This document shows, one piece after another, positions 33,317 to 43,910 of a stretch of 64,000 nucleotides of DNA. Made by a program: the position numbers and the translations under genes. The stretch is taken from contig CALUYN010000001.1 of assembly GCA_944325025.1 (NCBI GenBank), positions 62,001 to 126,000 of the forward strand, read 5' to 3'. The DNA is from Candidatus Gastranaerophilales bacterium. Its GTDB lineage: Bacteria > Cyanobacteriota > Vampirovibrionia > Gastranaerophilales > Gastranaerophilaceae. Under the pieces are notes generated by a model. That model was not told the DNA's origin and did no database searches. It worked only from the letters and a program-made list of their open reading frames with translations. Every line of letters begins with the position of its first letter. Positions within the stretch are counted from its first letter, which is position 1.

Positions 33317-36300
33317 ATGTCTAACACAAAATATGCAGAAAGAGTAACTCCAATGGGTATACCGCATACTCGTTTGGATGATTTACCCGACCTTATTGAA
33401 GTGCAGAAAAAATCTTTTGAATGGTTTTTAAAAGAAGGCTTAAAGGAAGAATTACTTTCATTCTCTCCGATTAAAGACTATACTGGAAGATTAGAACTGC
33501 ATTTTTTACCTAACTATACTTTCGACAACGCAAAGTATACAATTGAAGAAGCAAGAATTCATGACGCAACTTATGCAAAACAATTACGCGTTATGGTAAG
33601 ACTTGTTAACCGTGACAGCGGTGAAATTAAGGAACAGGAAGTTTACATAGGCGACATTCCGACAATGACTGACAAAGGTACATTCATTGTTAACGGTGCT
33701 GAACGTGTAATCGTATCACAGATTGTTCGTTCTCCTGGTGTTTACTTCAAACGCGAAGTTTCACCGGCAGGTAAACGTTTATACAACGCAACAATGATTC
33801 CTAACCGCGGTGCATGGCTGAAGATTGAAACAGATGCTAACGACATTATTTATGTAAAAATAGACAAAAACAGAAAAATCTTAGCTACAACATTGTTGAA
33901 AGCTATGGGTATTACTGTTTCTGAAATGGAATCTTTATTCACTCACTTTGAATTCTTAAAGAAAACATTAGATAAAGATACAACAGAAACAACTGATGAT
34001 GCTTTAATTGAAGTTTATAAAAAATTAAGACCCGGCGATCCTGCATCTGCTGCAGGCGGACGTTCTATATTAGAAGCTCGTTTCTTCGATGAAAAGAAAT
34101 ACGATATCGGACGTGTAGGCCGTTATAAATTAAATAAAAAATTAAATCTGAACATTCCGAAAAACCAAAGAACATTAACAGTTCAGGATATCGTAGCTTC
34201 AATCGAATACTTGATTAACTTAACTTATGATGAAGGAACTGTTGATGATATCGACCACTTAGGAAACAGAAGAATTCGTTCAGTTGGCGAATTGTTACAG
34301 AACCAGTTTAGAGTCGGTCTTTCAAGAATTGAAAGAATTGTTAAAGAAAGAATGACTCTTCAAGATTCTGAAACATTAACTCCTTTGAACTTGTTGAATA
34401 CTAAACCTTTAGTTGCTTCATTAAAAGAATTTTTCGGAAGTTCACAGTTATCACAGTTTATGGATCAGATTAACCCGCTTGCTGAATTGACTCACAAAAG
34501 ACGTATTTCAGCATTAGGCCCAGGTGGTTTGATGAGAGAACGTGCAGGATTTGCAGTTCGTGACATTCACCCGTCACACTACGGACGTATTTGTCCTATT
34601 GAAACTCCTGAAGGTCCGAACGCAGGTCTTATCGGTTCATTGGCTACTCACGCTAAAGTTAATGACTACGGATTTATTGAAGCTCCGTTCTTTGTTGTAA
34701 AAGACGGGAAAGTTACTGATGAAGTAGTTTATATGACAGCTGATGAAGATGAAGAATTCAGATGCGCTCCTGCAGACGTTCAGTTAAATCCGGATAAAAC
34801 ATTCAAAGATGAATATGTTCCGGTTCGTTACAGATCAGAATTTACAATGGATCAATCTAAAAGAGTTGACTTTGTAGGTGTATCTCCAATTCAGATTATC
34901 TCTGTTGCGACATCTTTAATTCCGTTCATTGAACACGATGACGCTAACCGTGCCCTGATGGGTTCAAACATGCAGCGTCAATCAGTACCTCTTTTGATTA
35001 CTCAAAGACCGGTTGTCGGAACAGGCATGGAAAAACGTGCAGCAAGAGATTCAGGTATGGTTATAGTATCTGATGTTGACGGCGTTGTTGAAAGAGTTGT
35101 GGGTGAAGAAATTGTAATCCGCGATATTCAAAACAAACCTCACGTTTACCAGTTGATGAAATATGTAAGAAGCAACCAGGATACTTGTATTAACCAAAAA
35201 CCTTTAGTACATGAAGGCGATAAGGTTCAAGTTGGTGATGTAATCGCAGACGGTGCTTCTACTAACTGCGGAGAACTTTCACTCGGTAAAAACGTAATTG
35301 TAGCATATATGCCGTGGGAAGGTTACAACTACGAAGATGCTATCCTGCTTTCTGAAAGATGCGTACACGATGACATCTTCACATCAGTTCACATTGAAAA
35401 ATTAGAAATAGACGCACGTCAGACAAAACTCGGACCTGAAGAAATTACCCGTGAAATTCCAAACGTTTCTGAAGATGCTTTAAGACATTTGGATGAACGC
35501 GGTATTGTTCGTATCGGTGCAAGAGTTTATGCTGACGATATACTGGTAGGTAAAGTTACACCGAAGGGCGAATCAGAACATCCGCCTGAAGAAAAACTTT
35601 TAAGAGCAATCTTTGCTGAAAAAGCAAGAGATGTAAAAGATAACTCATTAAGAGTTCCTCACGGAGAAGGCGGCCGCGTACTCGACGTTAAAGTATTTGA
35701 CAGAGAAAAAGGCGACGAATTACCGCCGGGAGCAAATACAGTTATCAGAGTTTACATTGCTCAAAAACGTAAAGTATCTGTAGGCGACAAACTTTCAGGA
35801 CGTCACGGTAACAAAGGTATCGTATCAAGAATATTACCTAAAGAAGATATGCCGTTCCTGCCTGATGGAACACCTGTTGATATCGTATTAAATCCGCTTG
35901 GTGTACCTTCTCGTATGAACGTTGGTCAGACTTACGAATTATTATTAGGTTTGGCTGCATACTTGACAGGAAACTACTATGAAACTCCGTCTTTCGATGA
36001 AAGATATGGTGATAACCAATCAGAAATCGCAACTAAAGCTGAATTACTTAAAGGTATTAAAGAATCAGGCTGCGATTGGGTTAACGAAGACGGTAAAGTA
36101 AGACTTATAGACGGAAGAACAGGCGAACCGTTTGATGAACCTGTTGCAGTAGGTCTTTCATATATACTTAAACTCGTCCACCTTGTAGACGATAAAATTC
36201 ACGCACGTTCTACTGGGCCATACTCACTTGTAACGCAGCAGCCATTGGGTGGTAAAGCTCAATTCGGCGGCCAAAGATTTGGTGAGATGGAAGTTTGGGC

Positions 36301-36634
36301 ACTGGAAGCTTACGGTGCGGCTTATACTCTGCAAGAAATGTTAACAATCAAATCAGACGATGTTAACGGTCGTAACAGAGCTTATGAAGCAATCGTAAAA
36401 GGCGACAATATTCCAAGACCGGGTATTCCTGAATCATTCAAAGTACTTGTAAGAGAATTACAAAGTATCGGTTTGGATATTACGGTAGCGAAAAAAGACG
36501 GTACAGAAGTTGATTTAATGACTGATATGGATGATTTGAGAAAATCAGCTCCAAGACGTGTCCTTTCAGATATGGATTCAGAGTTGTTAAACATCAATTT
36601 CTTTGAAACACCGACTACATTCGGAGATATTTAA
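33317..36634 (+). CDS. rpoB: RNA polymerase beta subunit
   Basis: A 1105-residue beta subunit. Recognisable landmarks are [21 protein letters not shown], the rifampicin region [27 protein letters not shown] (split by normal spacing near residue 380-405), [38 protein letters not shown], and [17 protein letters not shown] near 830. [26 protein letters not shown] near 990 belongs to the C-terminal clamp. Its length is that of cyanobacterial RpoB, which lacks the large lineage insertions of E. coli. GAGGTG precedes the ATG. In rifampicin cluster I it has the usual sensitive-type residues D, H and S ([15 protein letters not shown]). Confidence 0.98.
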   Translation: MSNTKYAERVTPMGIPHTRLDDLPDLIEVQKKSFEWFLKEGLKEELLSFSPIKDYTGRLELHFLPNYTFDNAKYTIEEARIHDATYAKQLRVMVRLVNRDSGEIKEQEVYIGDIPTMTDKGTFIVNGAERVIVSQIVRSPGVYFKREVSPAGKRLYNATMIPNRGAWLKIETDANDIIYVKIDKNRKILATTLLKAMGITVSEMESLFTHFEFLKKTLDKDTTETTDDALIEVYKKLRPGDPASAAGGRSILEARFFDEKKYDIGRVGRYKLNKKLNLNIPKNQRTLTVQDIVASIEYLINLTYDEGTVDDIDHLGNRRIRSVGELLQNQFRVGLSRIERIVKERMTLQDSETLTPLNLLNTKPLVASLKEFFGSSQLSQFMDQINPLAELTHKRRISALGPGGLMRERAGFAVRDIHPSHYGRICPIETPEGPNAGLIGSLATHAKVNDYGFIEAPFFVVKDGKVTDEVVYMTADEDEEFRCAPADVQLNPDKTFKDEYVPVRYRSEFTMDQSKRVDFVGVSPIQIISVATSLIPFIEHDDANRALMGSNMQRQSVPLLITQRPVVGTGMEKRAARDSGMVIVSDVDGVVERVVGEEIVIRDIQNKPHVYQLMKYVRSNQDTCINQKPLVHEGDKVQVGDVIADGASTNCGELSLGKNVIVAYMPWEGYNYEDAILLSERCVHDDIFTSVHIEKLEIDARQTKLGPEEITREIPNVSEDALRHLDERGIVRIGARVYADDILVGKVTPKGESEHPPEEKLLRAIFAEKARDVKDNSLRVPHGEGGRVLDVKVFDREKGDELPPGANTVIRVYIAQKRKVSVGDKLSGRHGNKGIVSRILPKEDMPFLPDGTPVDIVLNPLGVPSRMNVGQTYELLLGLAAYLTGNYYETPSFDERYGDNQSEIATKAELLKGIKESGCDWVNEDGKVRLIDGRTGEPFDEPVAVGLSYILKLVHLVDDKIHARSTGPYSLVTQQPLGGKAQFGGQRFGEMEVWALEAYGAAYTLQEMLTIKSDDVNGRNRAYEAIVKGDNIPRPGIPESFKVLVRELQSIGLDITVAKKDGTEVDLMTDMDDLRKSAPRRVLSDMDSELLNINFFETPTTFGDI

Positions 36635-36637
36635 TTA

Positions 36638-36703
36638 AGTGAACAGTGAAGCGTGAAGAGTGAAACGAAAAGTCTCTTCACACTTCATTCATCACACTTC
36701 ACT
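36638..36703. repeat. GTGAAGAG inverted repeat between rpoB and rpoC1
   Basis: AGTGAAG-type units followed by their inverted complements (CTTCACACTTCATTC...CACACTTCACT), beginning four bases after the rpoB stop. In RNA it would form a long imperfect hairpin inside the polymerase operon. Confidence 0.7.
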
Positions 36704-36722
36704 AATGAAAAAGGAGATATAA

Positions 36723-38432
36723 ATGTCAACAAGCATAGATTATTTTGACTATATACGAATTAGTATCGCTTCACCGGAAAGAATACTTAAATGGTCTTAC
36801 GGCGAAGTTACTAAACCGGAAACAATAAACTACCGTACATTAAAACCGGAACGTGACGGTCTGTTCTGCGAAAGAATTTTTGGACCTTCTAAAGACTGGG
36901 AATGCTATTGCGGTAAATATAAAAGAGTAAGACACAAAGGTATTATCTGCGAACGCTGCGGCGTTGAAGTTACAGACAGTAAAGTAAGACGCCAGAGAAT
37001 GGGGCATATTAAACTTGCCGCTCCTGTTTCTCACATCTGGTTTTTGAAAGGAATACCGTCATATTTAGGCTTACTTCTTGATATGACTTTAAAAGATCTT
37101 GAACAGGTAATTTATTTCAACAATTACGTAGTTCTAGATCCTGCAGACAGTGAGTTCAGAAAATTACAGTTACTTTCTGAAGAAGAATACGAAGACTATA
37201 TGGCTGAACACGAAGATTCCGAACTTAAAGTAGGAATTGGTGCAGAAGCTATTAAAGAACTTCTTTCTGAAATAAATACTAAAGAACTTGCTGAAGAAAT
37301 CAGATCAGAACTTGCAGGTTCTGTAACATCAGTACAGAAGAAAAGTAAACTTATCAAACGTTTAAGATTGTTAGATAGTTTAATATCTTCTGAAACAGAT
37401 CCGACATGGATGATTATGGACGTATTGCCTGTAACTCCACCGGATTTAAGGCCGATGGTTCAGTTAGACGGCGGACGTTTTGCAACATCTGACTTAAACG
37501 ATTTGTACAGACGTGTAATCAACAGAAACAACCGTTTACAAAGACTTTTGGAAATGGGGGCTCCTGAAATCATTGTAAGAAACGAAAAACGTATGTTACA
37601 AGAAGCAGTAGATGCTTTGATTGACAACGGCAGACGCGGAAGAACAGTTGTAGGCCCTAATAACAGAGCATTAAAATCATTATCTAATATTATTGAAGGT
37701 AAACAGGGACGTTTCCGTCAGAACCTGCTCGGTAAACGTGTTGACTACTCTGGCCGTTCAGTAATCGTTGTAGGTCCTCAATTGAAATTAAATCAATGCG
37801 GCTTGCCGAAAGAAATGGCAATTGAGTTGTTTAAACCGTTTGTTGTTAATAAATTGATTGAAAGAGGATACGTACAAAACATTAAATCAGCTAAAAAGAA
37901 AATCGAACGTTCAGAGGCAGTTGTTTGGGATATCTTAGAAGAGGTAATCGACGGACACCCTGTTTTATTGAACCGTGCTCCAACCCTTCACAGATTAGGT
38001 ATTCAGGCATTTGAACCGAAACTGGTAGAAGGACGTGCAATCCAATTACACCCGCTTGTATGTACGGCATTCAACGCTGACTTCGACGGTGACCAAATGG
38101 CTGTTCACGTACCTTTATCAATTGAGGCTCAGACAGAAGCAAGAATGTTAATGTTAGCAACTAACAACATATTAGCTCCTGCAACAGGTAAACCTATTAT
38201 CACTCCTACACAGGATATGGTATTGGGTATGTATTACCTGACAATCCTGAAAAATCCTGAAATGGAACCTAAAGGATATTTCTACAACTTCCAGGATGCA
38301 ATTTCAGCTCTTGAAGTCGGTGTAATAGATCTTCACGACAAAATCGTTGTAAGAGATGAACACGGCGAAAGAATTGAAACAACAGCAGGAAGAATTATCT
38401 TCAACGAAGCTGTTAGAAACGCTTTAGCATAA
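36723..38432 (+). CDS. rpoC1: RNA polymerase gamma subunit (N-terminal part of beta')
   Basis: A 569-residue protein equal to the N-terminal third of bacterial beta'. The zinc-binding site is [20 protein letters not shown] (about 60-80). [23 protein letters not shown] is the switch/rudder region (about 325-350). The catalytic [12 protein letters not shown] with three Asp ligands for magnesium lies near 450. The separate gene ends at about the split point used by Cyanobacteria and plastids. AAAGGAG precedes the ATG. It forms the polymerase core with RpoC2, RpoB and RpoA. Confidence 0.97.
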   Translation: MSTSIDYFDYIRISIASPERILKWSYGEVTKPETINYRTLKPERDGLFCERIFGPSKDWECYCGKYKRVRHKGIICERCGVEVTDSKVRRQRMGHIKLAAPVSHIWFLKGIPSYLGLLLDMTLKDLEQVIYFNNYVVLDPADSEFRKLQLLSEEEYEDYMAEHEDSELKVGIGAEAIKELLSEINTKELAEEIRSELAGSVTSVQKKSKLIKRLRLLDSLISSETDPTWMIMDVLPVTPPDLRPMVQLDGGRFATSDLNDLYRRVINRNNRLQRLLEMGAPEIIVRNEKRMLQEAVDALIDNGRRGRTVVGPNNRALKSLSNIIEGKQGRFRQNLLGKRVDYSGRSVIVVGPQLKLNQCGLPKEMAIELFKPFVVNKLIERGYVQNIKSAKKKIERSEAVVWDILEEVIDGHPVLLNRAPTLHRLGIQAFEPKLVEGRAIQLHPLVCTAFNADFDGDQMAVHVPLSIEAQTEARMLMLATNNILAPATGKPIITPTQDMVLGMYYLTILKNPEMEPKGYFYNFQDAISALEVGVIDLHDKIVVRDEHGERIETTAGRIIFNEAVRNALA

Positions 38433-38526
38433 GAGGAAGGTAAGACAGTAAGAAGATAGGAAGGTAAGCATTTTTATAAAACGAAAAGAACTTATTCACC
38501 TGTTGACTTATTAACCTATTTACTTT
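38433..38526. repeat. Octamer-array element R4 between rpoC1 and rpoC2
   Basis: Immediately after the rpoC1 TAA, a period-8 array (AAGGTAAG, ACAGTAAG, AAGATAGG, AAGGTAAG), a short T/A-rich centre, then an inverted AAGTAAAT/AGGTTAAT/AAGTCAAC/AGGTGAAT array (read on the minus strand). It separates two genes that are one polypeptide in most bacteria. Confidence 0.7.
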
Positions 38527-38560
38527 AGTAAAAAATACAAACTAAAAAGGATAGATATAA

Positions 38561-41500
38561 ATGGAAACAACATACACACATGGTAAAAAAACTGTAGATT
38601 TCATTAACAAGCAAATGGACAAAAAAGGTTTGAACAATTTGCTTTCACAAATGTATCTAGAGTTTGGCGGGGCTAAAACCGCAGAATTGGCTAACAGCCT
38701 GAAAAACCTCGGCTATAAGTATGCTACAAAATCCGGAACAACAATTTCTATTGCAGACTTGCAGGTTCCGGAAGTAAAAAAAGAACTGCTTCAAGAAGCC
38801 GAAAAAGAAATCGAAAAATCTACAAACAGATATCTTAAAGGTGAAATCACCGAAGTTGAAAGATATACAAAAGTTATCGACACCTGGTCTGAAACAACTG
38901 CAAAATTAACATCTCAGGTAGTTGAAAACTTTGATAAATTAAACCCTGTATACATGATGGCATTCTCAGGCGCCAGAGGTAACCTGTCACAGGTATCTCA
39001 GCTTGTCGGAATGAGAGGTTTGATGGCAGACGCACAAGGTCAAATCATCGACTTGCCGATTAAATCAAACTTTAAAGAAGGCTTATCCGTTACAGAATAC
39101 ATCATCTCATCTTACGGTGCAAGAAAAGGGCTTGTAGATACAGCGTTGAAAACAGCTGACTCCGGTTATTTGACAAGACGTTTGGTTGACGTTGCGCAGG
39201 ATGTTATTATCCGTGCTGATGACTGCCATACGACAAAATCAATCAATATGAAACCGATTACAGATGGCGATAACGTAATTGTACCTTTGATTGACAGACT
39301 GCTTGGCAGAACAATTGCAGAAGATATCGTTGATACAGACGGTACAGTTCTTGTAAAAGCAGGAACTACAATGAACCGTGATGATGTTCAAAAAGTAAAA
39401 CATTTAAATCTTCAGGAATTAAAAGTTCGTTCAGGTTTAACCTGCGGTTTGGAATACGGTATCTGCCAGAAATGCTACGGCTGGGCAATGACTACCCAGA
39501 AACTCGTTGATATCGGCGAAGCAATCGGTATTATCGCAGCTCAGTCAATCGGTGAACCAGGTACACAGCTTACAATGAGAACCTTCCACACAGGCGGTGC
39601 TGTCGGCGTTAAAGACGCAATAAAAGAAGTTATTGCAAAACAAGACGGTGAAGTCATTTCAAATGTAAAAACAAGAGAATTGAGAACACGCCACGGTGAT
39701 GTTGTTAATATCTCTAATTATGAAACAGATATAGAACTTAAAGGTGCAAAAAGAACTGAAAAATATCATATTCCTGCCGGTTCTACAATCTTCTTTACAA
39801 ACGGAATGCAGGTTAAAAAAGGATTTAAACTTGCACAGTTTGAACCTGCAGCTCAAGGCTCCGGCTCACGTCTGACTGAAAAAGCAACAAAAGATATTAC
39901 ATCAGATCTTTCAGGTGAAGTATTATACGAAGATTTCGTTGCCGATGAAAAGAAAGACAGACAGGGCAACATCTCTAGAACTACAAATAAACAAGGTATT
40001 ATCTGGGTTCTTGGCGGAGATGTTTATAACCTTCCGGGCGGTTCTAAAGTTCTTGTAAAAGACGGACAGAAAATCAAAGAAGGTGAAAAACTCGCTGAAA
40101 CTTTAACAATCTCTGAACACGGCGGTGAAGTTCGCTTTGGAGATGATTTGGTTATTGAAGATGTTAAATTTGAAGGCAAAAAGATTAAGAAAATCGTTCA
40201 AGGTAAAGAATTGACAATTGTAATCGCTTCATTGATGCCTGAAAACGCAACATTTGAACAAACTAAAAAAGAACAAATCTGGACAGTTAATAAAACCGGT
40301 GAAAAATACATCGTTAAAGCTCCTGTTGACACAACAGTTGAAAACGGCATGATTATCGCAGAACTTATTGACGATGAATGTGCTGTAACTTCATCAGGCG
40401 AAATCAGATACGTTGATGTAGAAGTTGATGAAAACCAGATTATTACAAAACCGGGTTCTGTTGTATTTATTCCGGAAGAAATCCACCAGATTAACAAAGA
40501 TGCTTCTTTGAAAATGGTTGAAAACGGGACACATGTTACAGCAGGTACGGAAGTTGTAAAAGATGTATACTGCCACATTGACGGTATTGTAGAATTCAAA
40601 GAATACAACGATACAATTCACGAAATTACAATCCGCCCCGGAGAAATCCATCAGCTTTCAAGTGTTTCTGAACTTAAAGTTGACGAAGGCGAAGTTGTAA
40701 AAAAAGGTACTGTAATTGCTGACGGTATTAAAGCAAAAGAAACTTCTATCGTTACAATTATGGATTCTTCACTGGATGATTTAGATATTGACGATTTGGA
40801 TGAAGAACTTGACAGCTCTTTATCACTTGATGAAGATAATATCTCAAATCAGCCTATACAAATACTTATCAGACCTGTTCAGGTATTGAATGTTGAACAG
40901 AAAAATGTATCAATTAAGTTTAATACTTCAGACAATTTAATTGATATTGTTCCTGTTACACAGCTTCAATACAAAGACGGTGCAAGAGTAAGAAACCTTG
41001 ACGGTTCAACAATTACAAGAACAAGTCTTGTACTTCAAATGCAGGGCTACCTGTCACATCTAAAAGGTATGGTTGAATTGGATGAAAAATCTAATTTGAG
41101 AATTGTTGTTCTTGAAAACTTAATTGTACGCCGTGAATTTGAAGGCAACGCAAAAGCAATGTCTTCATTACAGACCGAATTACTTGTTAAAGACGGTGAA
41201 GTCATTGAGCCTAAAACACCTGTTGCAAAAACTCAGGTACTGGCTATTAATGACGGTGTTGCATCTATTAAAGCTGATAAGGAAGATGCAAGAAGATTGT
41301 TGTTGACAAGTGATACTTATGAAACTGTAATTTCTGTCAAAGGCAAAGCAACAGTCAAAAAAGGCGACTTTGTAAGATTGGATTCAATCATTTCAGATAA
41401 CGGCGAAAAATCAACTGTTTCCGGTATGGTTACAGCTGTTAATAAAGGAGAAATCGCAATAAGAAACGGCCGTCCTTACCTTATCAGCCCTGGTACAATG

Positions 41501-42427
41501 TTACAGGTTGAAGCAGGTGCACTTGTTCTGCGCGGTGATAACATTGCAACACTGGTATTTGAAAGACAAAAAACAGGCGATATCGTTCAAGGTCTTCCGA
41601 GAGTTGAAGAACTTCTTGAAGGCCGCAAACCTAAAGACTGCGCTATTTTAGCCGAAGAAGACGGTGTTGCTGAAATTGTTACAGATGAAGATCTTCCAAG
41701 ACTTTATATAGTTAATGACAACGGAAGAACAGAAATTAAATACGCAATTGATGCAAATATCATCGTTCAAAACAAACAGAAAATCACAAAAGGTCAGCCT
41801 TTAACAAGCGGTCCTTTGAACCCGCACGATGTTATAAGACTTTGCGGACCGGAAGCTGCACAGCAATACCTTGTAGACGAAGTACAACGTGTATACCGTT
41901 CACAAGGCGTTGAAATTGCTGATAAGCACGTTGAAATCATCGTAAGACAAATGACTAAGAAAGTTAAAGTTGTTGATGCAGGTGATACAACATTGTTGCC
42001 TGGCGAATTGATTGAAATGCAGACATTTGAAAAAGAAAACAAAGAAGTTGAAGAAAAAGGCGGTACTCCTGCAACTTGTGAATACATGCTGTTAGGTATC
42101 ACCAAAGCTTCTTTGAACACTGAAAGTTTCATTTCAGCAGCATCATTCCAGGAAACAACTAGAATTCTTACAGAAGCAGCTGTAGAAGGTAAGAAAGACT
42201 TACTGAGAGGTTTGAAAGAAAACGTTATCATCGGTCGTTTAATACCTGCAGGTACAGGCTTCCACCATCTTTCAAATGCGAACGAAGAAAAAGAACGCGA
42301 AGAAAGAAAACGTGCAGTTGCACAGAGAAATCAGGCAAGAAAACCGTCTGCGATTTTGGAAGAAATCGAAGGAATGTTCGGTGCTCCTGACTTCCAATTA
42401 GGCAATGAAAACGAAGACGAAGAATAA
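38561..42427 (+). CDS. rpoC2: RNA polymerase beta' subunit, C-terminal part, with SI3-like insertion
   Basis: A 1288-residue protein. The bridge helix/trigger-loop start ESIG-type segment is IGIIAAQSIGEPGTQLTMRTFHTGG (near 320-345, here interrupted at its end by the insertion). The rest of the trigger loop resumes at GLPRVEELLEGRKPKD near residue 1010. The roughly 650 residues between are rich in short beta repeats (VKKGDFV, VKDGEVI, GTVIADGIKA phrases), as in the sandwich-barrel hybrid motifs of cyanobacterial SI3. CGLEYGICQKCYG is the second zinc site. The C-terminus has the conserved FISAASFQETTRILTEAA. AAGGAT precedes the ATG. Confidence 0.97.
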   Translation: METTYTHGKKTVDFINKQMDKKGLNNLLSQMYLEFGGAKTAELANSLKNLGYKYATKSGTTISIADLQVPEVKKELLQEAEKEIEKSTNRYLKGEITEVERYTKVIDTWSETTAKLTSQVVENFDKLNPVYMMAFSGARGNLSQVSQLVGMRGLMADAQGQIIDLPIKSNFKEGLSVTEYIISSYGARKGLVDTALKTADSGYLTRRLVDVAQDVIIRADDCHTTKSINMKPITDGDNVIVPLIDRLLGRTIAEDIVDTDGTVLVKAGTTMNRDDVQKVKHLNLQELKVRSGLTCGLEYGICQKCYGWAMTTQKLVDIGEAIGIIAAQSIGEPGTQLTMRTFHTGGAVGVKDAIKEVIAKQDGEVISNVKTRELRTRHGDVVNISNYETDIELKGAKRTEKYHIPAGSTIFFTNGMQVKKGFKLAQFEPAAQGSGSRLTEKATKDITSDLSGEVLYEDFVADEKKDRQGNISRTTNKQGIIWVLGGDVYNLPGGSKVLVKDGQKIKEGEKLAETLTISEHGGEVRFGDDLVIEDVKFEGKKIKKIVQGKELTIVIASLMPENATFEQTKKEQIWTVNKTGEKYIVKAPVDTTVENGMIIAELIDDECAVTSSGEIRYVDVEVDENQIITKPGSVVFIPEEIHQINKDASLKMVENGTHVTAGTEVVKDVYCHIDGIVEFKEYNDTIHEITIRPGEIHQLSSVSELKVDEGEVVKKGTVIADGIKAKETSIVTIMDSSLDDLDIDDLDEELDSSLSLDEDNISNQPIQILIRPVQVLNVEQKNVSIKFNTSDNLIDIVPVTQLQYKDGARVRNLDGSTITRTSLVLQMQGYLSHLKGMVELDEKSNLRIVVLENLIVRREFEGNAKAMSSLQTELLVKDGEVIEPKTPVAKTQVLAINDGVASIKADKEDARRLLLTSDTYETVISVKGKATVKKGDFVRLDSIISDNGEKSTVSGMVTAVNKGEIAIRNGRPYLISPGTMLQVEAGALVLRGDNIATLVFERQKTGDIVQGLPRVEELLEGRKPKDCAILAEEDGVAEIVTDEDLPRLYIVNDNGRTEIKYAIDANIIVQNKQKITKGQPLTSGPLNPHDVIRLCGPEAAQQYLVDEVQRVYRSQGVEIADKHVEIIVRQMTKKVKVVDAGDTTLLPGELIEMQTFEKENKEVEEKGGTPATCEYMLLGITKASLNTESFISAASFQETTRILTEAAVEGKKDLLRGLKENVIIGRLIPAGTGFHHLSNANEEKEREERKRAVAQRNQARKPSAILEEIEGMFGAPDFQLGNENEDEE

Positions 42428-42446
42428 AATACTTCTTTACACTTAC

Positions 42447-42478
42447 AAAAAAGACCTCTTTTTTAAGAGGTCTTTTTT
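42447..42478. terminator. Bidirectional terminator after rpoC2
   Basis: AAAAAAGACCTCTT, 4-base loop, AAGAGGTCTTTTTT: a 14-base-pair stem with T run on each strand, between convergent rpoC2 and a prepilin gene. Confidence 0.92.
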
Positions 42479-42485
42479 ATTAGCT

Positions 42486-43136
42486 TTAGTAATTCATTTC
42501 CCAATTATCATTTAAAATTTTACCGAAACAACCTGACCAGTTGGAATTAGCTGCGGCACATCCGCTATTATATACCGATTCACGTTCTTCTCTTGTCGCT
42601 GGAGCTGCATGAGAAACTGCTTCATCAATTTTCCCATCATTATATAAATAAATTACAAAAAAATCACGACCAACAACATTAGGTCCCTTTGCTCCATTTG
42701 TGTCCAAGTCAAAAGACATAACATAATAATTATTGTTTGTTACATAACCATAGCCGAAAGATGCACCACTTGACAAAGCTGCAAACTTTGTTCTGCTCGA
42801 ATTCCAAGATTGTGCTCCTGAAATCTTTTTATAAGATGCAGACATACAATCACTTTGAGAAGTACAAGTTTGAACCACATTAAAATATTGATTTATAAAT
42901 TCTTCTGCTGCTTGCTGAGATCTTAATCCTGCCTCTTTCATTGACAGTGCATTATGATCAGACATATATCTTATTGATGCCTGAGATAACTCTGTATAAA
43001 ATTTACGTAGTTGGGTAATATGTACCTTTCTTTGATGATTATTAATTAAAGTTGGCATTGTAACTGCTGCGACAACACCTAAAATCCCTAATGTTACCAA
43101 AACCTCAGCTAAAGTGAATGCATTTTTCTTATCCAT
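42486..43136 (-). CDS. Prepilin-like protein P2, canonical short leader
   Basis: A 216-residue protein with a classical six-residue leader, MDKKNA, before FTLAEVLVTLGILGVVAA. Peptidase cleavage would be at A-F and the F methylated; the hydrophobic helix anchors the protein in the membrane and assembles into a pilus or pseudopilus. The C-terminal part has DTNGAKGPNVVGRDFF, the motif shared with P1, P3 and P4, and several Cys. Here no homopolymer tract or repeat precedes the gene, so it is the reference for what the other three look like without leaders. Confidence 0.88.
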   Translation of the reverse strand: MDKKNAFTLAEVLVTLGILGVVAAVTMPTLINNHQRKVHITQLRKFYTELSQASIRYMSDHNALSMKEAGLRSQQAAEEFINQYFNVVQTCTSQSDCMSASYKKISGAQSWNSSRTKFAALSSGASFGYGYVTNNNYYVMSFDLDTNGAKGPNVVGRDFFVIYLYNDGKIDEAVSHAAPATREERESVYNSGCAAANSNWSGCFGKILNDNWEMNY

Positions 43137-43303
43137 ATTTATTCTCCATTAAAAATCAGATTACTATTATTTTTATTATTTTAATGTATTTTTTTAAATT
43201 TTTCAAGAAAAAAGTAAAATTAAAAAGATTATTTTTAAACCATATATCTGATTTTACAAAAGTTTTTTTGTTTCTAAACCGATATAAAACTTGGAGGTTT
43301 AAA

Positions 43304-43468
43304 ATGGCTAGGATTATTGAAGGAGAAAGAAGGATTATCAAAATGTCTGTTGATGATATTTTAAACATTGTAAGGGAATACCAGAGGATTTGTCATAAAT
43401 CCTGCTGTTACGAACATACAAGAGAACTTTTAGCTAAAGCTGATTTTTATATTCCTGAGGATATTTAA
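43304..43468 (+). CDS. Small 54-residue protein, unknown
   Basis: Begins MARIIEGERRIIKMSVDDI, with GGAGG 7 bases before the ATG at 43304, a strong ribosome-binding site. It is predicted helical, with a His/Cys cluster (CHKSCCYEH, about 32-40) that might bind a metal, and no membrane segment. Longer in-frame upstream extension to 43118 reads AT-rich non-coding DNA. Function unknown. Confidence 0.6.
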   Translation: MARIIEGERRIIKMSVDDILNIVREYQRICHKSCCYEHTRELLAKADFYIPEDI

Positions 43469-43830
43469 CCACATAAACTATGTTATCGGAAGTCAAGCAA
43501 TCTACTAAAGATAGCTTGTTGGTACTTTCTTGTGCCGACAAGAAAGTACCGCAAAGAAGCTCCCGGCAGTCACTTCGTTCACTAATCAATTGTAATTGCT
43601 CAACTCAAGCCGGCTAAACTCGCTCATAGGTCATTCTGAACTTGTTTCAGAATCTTTAAATTTTACGCTCAGACAATAGCCGGTTTTGTTGTTGTTTCGC
43701 AAACATTGATTGTTCACTACGTTAAATGCCGGATTATTTTTTTTATTTTACGTGCGCTTCGCGCACCGTAATGACTTATTCGCTTATTCACCTATTTACT
43801 TATTCACTTCCGATAACATACTTTATGTAG
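43469..43830. mobile_element. MITE-like element with 25-base terminal inverted repeats
   Basis: The ends 43469-43493 and 43806-43830 are inverted repeats matching at 23 of 25 bases; the inner 15 (TATGTTATCGGAAGT) are perfect. Between them: a GGTACTTTCTTGT-GCCG-ACAAGAAAGTACC hairpin (near 43530-43560), a TTCTGAA palindrome (43630), a GTGCGCTTCGCGCAC hairpin (43753-43767), and an inverted octamer array (AAGTGAAT, AAGTAAAT, AGGTGAAT, AAGCGAAT on the minus strand). No transposase or other gene. It starts at the first base after the 54-residue gene's stop codon. Confidence 0.6.
43630..43655. repeat. TTCTGAA-CTTGT-TTCAGAA palindromic repeat, copy 3
   Basis: Same core as copies at 20091 and 28006, here inside the MITE-like block. 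Confidence 0.8.
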
Positions 43831-43910
43831 TTCGACAAAACTACCCGACTGTGGTTTTGAAAAATTCCTTTTTGGTTTATGCTAAAATTAAAACAGAAAG
43901 GAGTTTTCTA

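Noticed and set aside
33317..42427. Several opposite-strand and out-of-frame open frames across rpoB-rpoC1-rpoC2 (for example near 35838, 36382, 40198, 41794)
   Set aside because: They lie inside highly conserved genes, lack ribosome sites and have unlikely composition.
43469..43830. Complete insertion sequence
   Set aside because: No transposase frame is present, so only a non-autonomous element can be proposed.
43469..43910. Coding extension upstream of the thioredoxin-like gene (frame from 43710)
   Set aside because: The extension translates repeat DNA; AAAGGAG and a signal anchor fix the start at 43911.
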